DNA of 9,704 nt from the NCBI GenBank assembly GCA_024464205.1, contig JANHAI010000025.1, positions 1 through 9,704 on the forward strand, given 5' to 3'. A program made the translations under genes and the position numbers. This DNA comes from Candidatus Methanomethylicia archaeon (GTDB lineage Archaea; Thermoproteota; Methanomethylicia; Methanomethylicales; Methanomethylicaceae). This document shows, piece after piece, positions 6,229 to 9,704 of this stretch. The first letter of the stretch is position 1; every line of letters begins with the position of its first letter. The notes under the pieces are model-generated. The model had not been told where the DNA came from. It saw only the letters and a program-made list of their open reading frames with translations, and did not search any database.

Positions 6229-7140
6229 GTGCTAACGGCAGTTGGGAAGGACAGGCCGGGTTTGGTCGCCATGGTATCGGGGGTCCTCTCGAGGTTCCAC
6301 GTGAACATTTTGAAGACACGCGCATCAACGATCTTCAACGACCTCTTCATCATGATAATGGTAGTAGACACCGCCCATTCTACAATAAGGAATGAAGACT
6401 TGATTAATATCCTGAAGAGGAGCTGCGACACTGTCGGGCTGGCGCTTGCAGTTGAGCGGGGGGAGAGCTACAGGTGCGGAAAGAAGGTTATAGTCTTCGA
6501 CCTCGATGGGACGCTCATAGATCAGGAGATAATCGAGGAGCTCGCAAAGGCAGCTGGCGTCGAGTCAGAAGTCAAGAAGATCACATCTATGGCGATGGAG
6601 GGGAAGATCGACTTCTTGCAAGCCCTAAAGGAGAGGGTGAGACTCCTCAAAGGGCTACCTGAAGAGAGGATGGAGGACGTAAAGGATAGGATTACGATTC
6701 TGCCCTGCGTAAAGGATCTTATGCGCCGTCTCAAGGATCTCGGGTTCAAGATAGGTATTGTGACTGGCGGCTTCGACTTTGTTGCAAACTACGTCGGTGA
6801 GGAGATCGGCGCTGACTACGTCTTCAGCAACCATCTTGTAGTCAAGGACGGGGTGTTGACTGGCGAGTTTACGGGCGAGATGGTCGGCGCCGAGGCCAAA
6901 CTCAACGCAATCAAGAAGATAGCCCAGGACGTCAAAGTCGGTCTCGAATCGTGCGTGGCTGTTGGCGACGGCGCTAATGACCTCTTCATGATTGAGCGAG
7001 TGGGGCTCGGCGTCGGATTCAAGCCAAAGATGGTCGTAAAGGAGCGCGCTCCAGCGTTGATAAACACAGAAGACCTCAACGTGCTACTGGCGCTTATCGG
7101 GTGCATCGACCTCAAAAAAGACGTTGTCAGCCGAATCTGA
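6229..7140 (+). CDS. serB: Phosphoserine phosphatase with N-terminal ACT domain
   Basis: SerB removes phosphate from O-phosphoserine, the last step of phosphorylated serine synthesis. Residues 1-80 form an ACT domain beginning LTAVGKDRPGLVAMVSGVL; the rest is a HAD-superfamily phosphatase. HAD motif I is FDLDGTLID (Asp91 nucleophile, Asp93 acid/base), motif II is GIVTGGF (Thr179), and motif IV is VGDGANDLFMI (Asp247, Asn250, Asp251, Mg binding). The cap region (about 100-150) contains the SerB-like EGKIDFLQALKERVRLLKGL. At 303 residues it is longer than minimal archaeal SerB (about 210) because of the ACT domain. GTG 6229 is the only usual start in the frame after the upstream TGA at 6196, and it cuts into the first ACT strand; no ribosome-binding site is visible. 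This makes coupling, or a frameshift from the ACT gene, plausible. Confidence 0.92.
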   Translation: MLTAVGKDRPGLVAMVSGVLSRFHVNILKTRASTIFNDLFIMIMVVDTAHSTIRNEDLINILKRSCDTVGLALAVERGESYRCGKKVIVFDLDGTLIDQEIIEELAKAAGVESEVKKITSMAMEGKIDFLQALKERVRLLKGLPEERMEDVKDRITILPCVKDLMRRLKDLGFKIGIVTGGFDFVANYVGEEIGADYVFSNHLVVKDGVLTGEFTGEMVGAEAKLNAIKKIAQDVKVGLESCVAVGDGANDLFMIERVGLGVGFKPKMVVKERAPALINTEDLNVLLALIGCIDLKKDVVSRI

Positions 7141-7177
7141 CCCCTTCAAGTCAATGCGCTAATGGGAGGCTCCTTGA

Positions 7178-8338
7178 TTGGCTGAACAGAACAGAAAGAT
7201 CGTAATAGCCGAGGAGCCGATCCCTCATGTACTGTCTCCCGCAAGAAAGACGATTGTCCATGGCTGGCACTTCCCCCCCTCATCTGAAAGGCGGGAGTGC
7301 AGCTCCGAGCGCATACTCCTTAACCCCTACAGCGGATGCTCAGTAGAGTGCCCTGAGTGCTACGCGAGGGCTTACGGAGGCGCCTTCAGCCTTTGGAACA
7401 AGTCAGGAATCATCACTGTAAAAATTGGTATAGCGGAAAGGCTCAAGCGCGAGCTCTCACGCCTGAGGTGGGCTGCATGCGGCTACCTTTCGCCAGTCAC
7501 AGACCCATTCCAGACGCTCGAGTCTGCCTACCACCTCTCGGAGGCTTGCATAAACACATTCCTGGACCTCGATCTTCCCGTTGAAATTGTGACAAAGAGG
7601 GGTGAGTATGTTCCTGTAAGGGTCCTTGAGAGGATGGCCGATCACCCTTATGGCCATTGCTTCTGCCAATACACGGTCCTCTCTCTCGAGAGGGAAGTTC
7701 AACTTTTTTTCGCGCCGGGCGGCTCATCGCCAAATTCTCAATTAGATGCTATGGGGCTATCTTCTGAACTCGGGCTCTTTACAGTACTTCGCATTGACCC
7801 TATCCTTCCGGGCATAAACGATGGCGCTCAAGCAATCGAAGAGCTCGTGCAGGTCGCCAAGGAGAGGGGCTGCAAGCATGTAATCGCGTCGTTCTGCGAC
7901 CTGAACCTGCGGACTAAGAAACAAGTGTTGGATTCTGTCAGGCGTTACGACGAATCGATCCGCGCTTATTGGGGGAGTCTGTATGACGAACGCCAAGGAT
8001 CAGGTATGCATGCCAGGCTGTGCTATAGGCTCGAGAAAGCAGAGCTGCTGAGGGACATCTGCAGCAAATATGGGCTTACCTTCGCCCTATGCATGGAATT
8101 TGCCTTTGCGGACGGTAAGTATGAGGGCCTGAACTCAAGGTTCATGACTTCGGGCTCGTGCGAGGGCAAACTGGTGCCCATGTACTCCAGGGAATCCCTG
8201 ACTAAAAAGTTCAGGCCAGCAAAAGGGTGCACTGGAGCATGCCTCAATTGCGCAAAAATAAAAAAACAACCTCCTTGCGGCAAGCCTGAACTCGCCAAAT
8301 GCGGCGCATTGAAATACTCCGATTACCTGAAATTGTAG
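7178..8338 (+). CDS. SPL-like radical SAM protein with C-terminal cysteine cluster
   Basis: This 386-residue protein belongs to the radical SAM group related to spore photoproduct lyase. The radical SAM cluster motif is in LNPYSGCSVECPECYAR: Cys54, Cys58 and Cys61 (CX3CX2C). LSPVTDPFQTLE and LRIDPILPGIND are typical of this group. The residue before the third Cys is usually aromatic; here it is Glu60. The last 40 residues carry five further cysteines (Cys351, Cys355, Cys358, Cys367, Cys375) that begin with a second CX3CX2C spacing and probably bind another Fe-S cluster. Start TTG 7178 was chosen because GGGAGG lies 8 nt upstream. It follows serB by 37 bp. Members of this group outside spore formers have no agreed reaction; DNA photoproduct repair is a possibility, not a finding. 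An archaeon has no spores, so the gene name splB should not be transferred. Confidence 0.87.
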   Translation: MAEQNRKIVIAEEPIPHVLSPARKTIVHGWHFPPSSERRECSSERILLNPYSGCSVECPECYARAYGGAFSLWNKSGIITVKIGIAERLKRELSRLRWAACGYLSPVTDPFQTLESAYHLSEACINTFLDLDLPVEIVTKRGEYVPVRVLERMADHPYGHCFCQYTVLSLEREVQLFFAPGGSSPNSQLDAMGLSSELGLFTVLRIDPILPGINDGAQAIEELVQVAKERGCKHVIASFCDLNLRTKKQVLDSVRRYDESIRAYWGSLYDERQGSGMHARLCYRLEKAELLRDICSKYGLTFALCMEFAFADGKYEGLNSRFMTSGSCEGKLVPMYSRESLTKKFRPAKGCTGACLNCAKIKKQPPCGKPELAKCGALKYSDYLKL

Positions 8339-8362
8339 CGTCGCTCGCAATCGTAGCGATGA

Positions 8363-8379
8363 TGAAAAAGCAAATATAC
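8363..8379 (+). promoter_or_regulatory. TATA/BRE-like promoter for the thioredoxin gene
   Basis: Purine-rich TGAAAAAG is followed by CAAATATAC, a good archaeal BRE/TATA pair. Transcription would start near 8400. This excludes GTG 8382 as the thioredoxin start and supports ATG 8412, which is preceded by GGTGA at 8400-8404. Confidence 0.55.
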
Positions 8380-8411
8380 CCGTGTTTGAGTTTGAAACAG
8401 GTGAGCCTCCA

Positions 8412-8822
8412 ATGCTTGATCCTGAGGATGAAGAATTGAGCAGGCTGAAGGCTAAAAAAATGATGGAATTAAGATCGAAAAATAGGGGTCTTGGCGATAT
8501 GCAGAATGAAATTGTATTGAACTCAACAAATTTTGATAGCACAATCTCCTCAACACAGTTGCCAGTTATAGTTGACTTCTGGGCATCTTGGTGCGGCCCT
8601 TGCATGCACATGGCGCCAGTCTTCGAAAAGCTTGCAATGAAGTATGCGGGCAAGATGATCTTCGGAAAGCTGAACGTCGACGAAAACACGGAGATCTCAA
8701 ACAGGTTCGGGGTTTACGGCATTCCGACCTTCATCTTCTTCAAGAACGGAAGAGAGATCGGAAGGGTCGTGGGTGCAATCGGAGAGAGCGGTCTCGAGGC
8801 AGAAATAAGGAAATACATATGA
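8412..8822 (+). CDS. Thioredoxin with N-terminal charged helix
   Basis: The 136-residue protein has a full thioredoxin domain: VIVDFWASWCGPCMHMAPVF with the WCGPC redox centre (Cys61, Cys64), VDENTEISNRFGVYGIPTF with the cis-Pro, and FFKNGREIGRVVGA. It would reduce disulfides in the cytoplasm; no signal peptide is present. Canonical thioredoxin is about 105 residues, so about 30 extra residues precede the fold. They form an acidic-then-basic helix (DPEDEELSRLKAKKMMELRS) that resembles the leading helix of archaeal PDCD5-like DNA-binding proteins, possibly a docking or nucleic-acid-contacting extension. GTG 8382 in the same frame was rejected because it sits on the promoter. The gene follows the radical SAM protein by 73 bp and has its own promoter. 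A link to keeping corrinoid or Fe-S proteins reduced is conceivable but not shown. Confidence 0.92.
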   Translation: MLDPEDEELSRLKAKKMMELRSKNRGLGDMQNEIVLNSTNFDSTISSTQLPVIVDFWASWCGPCMHMAPVFEKLAMKYAGKMIFGKLNVDENTEISNRFGVYGIPTFIFFKNGREIGRVVGAIGESGLEAEIRKYI

Positions 8823-8910
8823 TCCTGAAGATAGACTGTGGCTGCCAGCACTCGTCACGCAAACAAAATAAGGCAGCCTCAATCACTATAACCAGCCTAG
8901 AGGTTTTTTT

Positions 8911-9108
8911 ATGGAACTTGGAAGCTTGATTCAGCTATTGTTCGGGGCCGTCTTCATCATTATCGGCATAGTGTTCGGGATAATGATGCGAAATGCCATA
9001 AAGTCCCCCAACATCAACAACATCGGGAGGCTGCTCCTGCTCCTTACTGTTGGAGTCCTCGTTGCAGGCGGGGTTTATATAGTCCTCAAGGTAATCCTCG
9101 CTGCATAA
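8911..9108 (+). CDS. Small two-helix membrane protein
   Basis: This 65-residue protein has two hydrophobic helices (about 5-25, rich in Ile/Phe/Gly, and 40-63, rich in Leu/Val) joined by a short polar loop MRNAIKSPNINNIGR. No family is recognised. ATG 8911 follows AGAGG and a run of seven T, so a ribosome-binding site is present and the T-run may also allow some termination of the thioredoxin message. It ends 14 nt before the NfeD-like gene, and small membrane proteins beside NfeD could be partners. This is inferred from position only. Confidence 0.7.
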   Translation: MELGSLIQLLFGAVFIIIGIVFGIMMRNAIKSPNINNIGRLLLLLTVGVLVAGGVYIVLKVILAA

Positions 9109-9122
9109 TTTTATAGCAGCCT

Positions 9123-9545
9123 ATGTCTAATCTAAAGTTAAGAAGGTCTACAGCTTTGGTCTCGAAGACCGAACTAGCTCTGGCTTTGGCCGATGAGATC
9201 ATAATAATCGGCATCTTGCTATTCGCAGGGATCACTGCCCTTGCCTATTTTGGTGCAGTTGAACTATGGGCGGCAGTTGCAATCGCAGCGATTGCATTAT
9301 TGATAGTTGGTGCATTCGTATACATATCTTTCAAGCCTCAGCTTTCCAAGCCCAAAGTAGGCATGGAGGCCATGCTTGGCAAGAAAGGCACTGCCACATC
9401 AAAGATCGCAAAATCAGGGATGGTCCTTATCGACGGAGAGTACTGGAGGGCAAAGAGCGAAGAAACTATCGAAAAGGACGAAGCTGTCGAGGTCACAGGG
9501 ATAGACGGTTTGATGCTTAAAGTTAAGAAATCGAACTCTCAATGA
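9123..9545 (+). CDS. NfeD-like membrane protein with OB-fold domain
   Basis: The 140-residue protein has two predicted membrane helices (about 25-43 and 47-70) and a C-terminal soluble OB-type NfeD domain (about 80-136), with GMEAMLGKKGTA, SGMVLIDGEYWRAKSEE and EAVEVTGIDGLMLKVKK matching the family pattern. NfeD proteins usually work with a stomatin/SPFH protein in membrane quality control. No SPFH gene or ClpP-like protease domain is in the window, so this is the short NfeD form. ATG 9123 is taken as the start because it follows the small membrane gene closely. An in-frame TTG at 9156 with AAGGT upstream is an alternative that would keep both helices. Confidence 0.85.
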   Translation: MSNLKLRRSTALVSKTELALALADEIIIIGILLFAGITALAYFGAVELWAAVAIAAIALLIVGAFVYISFKPQLSKPKVGMEAMLGKKGTATSKIAKSGMVLIDGEYWRAKSEETIEKDEAVEVTGIDGLMLKVKKSNSQ

Positions 9546-9561
9546 TCTCGCATAACCCCTC

Positions 9562-9571
9562 AAAATATATA
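9562..9571 (+). promoter_or_regulatory. TATA-like promoter for the TatD-like gene
   Basis: AAAATATATA lies in the short gap after the NfeD stop. Expected initiation is near 9593, leaving a leader of about 14 nt before ATG 9607 with GTGGGA as a weak ribosome-binding site. Confidence 0.5.
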
Positions 9572-9606
9572 CGTGCTAGAACCATAGGCAACCAGTGGGA
9601 CCTAAG

Positions 9607-9704
9607 ATGAAGTACATCGATTCCCATACGCACACATACCTAAGAGGGCCTGAGGACCTTCAGTCCATGGCCATAGCCGGAGTCGAGGGGGTCATTATAT
9701 GCTC
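9607..9704 (+). CDS. TatD-like metal-dependent hydrolase, N-terminal fragment
   Basis: Only the first 32 residues are in the window. They read KYIDSHTHTYLRGPEDL followed by AIAGVEGVIIC. The DxHxH motif on the first strand binds a metal in TatD and related TIM-barrel amidohydrolases, and the spacing to the second strand is typical. Substrate and exact family cannot be judged from this fragment; other PHP or amidohydrolase members begin similarly. The reading frame is open to the edge. Confidence 0.75.
   Translation, partial: MKYIDSHTHTYLRGPEDLQSMAIAGVEGVIIC

Noticed and set aside
8341..8359. TCGCT-N9-AGCGA hairpin after the radical SAM gene
   Set aside because: A five-base-pair stem with no downstream T-run; likely chance.
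8135..8689. 184-codon minus-strand frame
   Set aside because: It lies antisense across the radical SAM and thioredoxin genes, is Ser/Phe-rich low-complexity, and has no domain.
8819..8929. 36-codon frame starting ATGA at the thioredoxin stop, with a Cys-Gly-Cys
   Set aside because: It overlaps the better-supported small membrane gene in another frame, has no family features and looks like chance.

Overview
The window looks archaeal. It encodes an MtrH-family methyltransferase (an enzyme type that uses methyl-tetrahydromethanopterin), a tandem AAA ATPase of the Cdc48 type, stand-alone Lrp/AsnC effector domains, an NfeD-like protein and a spore-photoproduct-lyase-like radical SAM protein. Several genes follow TATA/BRE-like elements at near-leaderless spacing, and GTG and TTG starts are common. 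Methyl-H4MPT chemistry combined with corrinoid-dependent methyl transfer suggests an anaerobe with an archaeal Wood-Ljungdahl methyl branch, perhaps in the TACK group. No rRNA or other lineage marker is present, so the taxonomy stays open.

The layout is two blocks diverging from a short shared promoter region at about 5820-5951. Reading leftward (minus strand): a corrinoid protein (5819-5178), a core MetE-type methionine synthase (5174-4272), an MtrH-like methyltransferase (4178-3294), two small stand-alone Lrp/AsnC ligand-binding-domain proteins (3147-2680), a four-helix membrane protein with an exported domain (2620-1793), and a double AAA ATPase that overlaps it and runs off the left edge (1812-1). 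Reading rightward (plus strand): a stand-alone ACT protein and an ACT-SerB phosphoserine phosphatase (5952-7140), an SPL-like radical SAM protein (7178-8338), a thioredoxin with an N-terminal charged helix (8412-8822), a 65-residue two-helix membrane protein, an NfeD-like protein (8911-9545), and the beginning of a TatD-like metal-dependent hydrolase (9607 to the edge).

The most interesting unit is the corrinoid protein / core MetE / MtrH cassette. It contains every part needed for a folate-independent methionine synthase: MtrH would move a methyl group from methyl-H4MPT to the corrinoid cofactor, and the folate-domain-less MetE would pass it to homocysteine. Two key positions look altered. 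The corrinoid protein keeps the lower-ligand His but has Gly-Pro where the family has Asp-x, in a shortened loop. The MetE has Ala where the zinc-ligand Glu of classical MetE aligns. The adjacent Lrp/AsnC effector domains could sense an amino acid such as methionine, but that is inference. The other side carries serine synthesis, so one-carbon supply and sulfur amino acid synthesis sit back to back.

A second notable point is that the ACT protein and ACT-SerB are separated by a single TAA in different frames. Skipping one base there would create a continuous double-ACT SerB.
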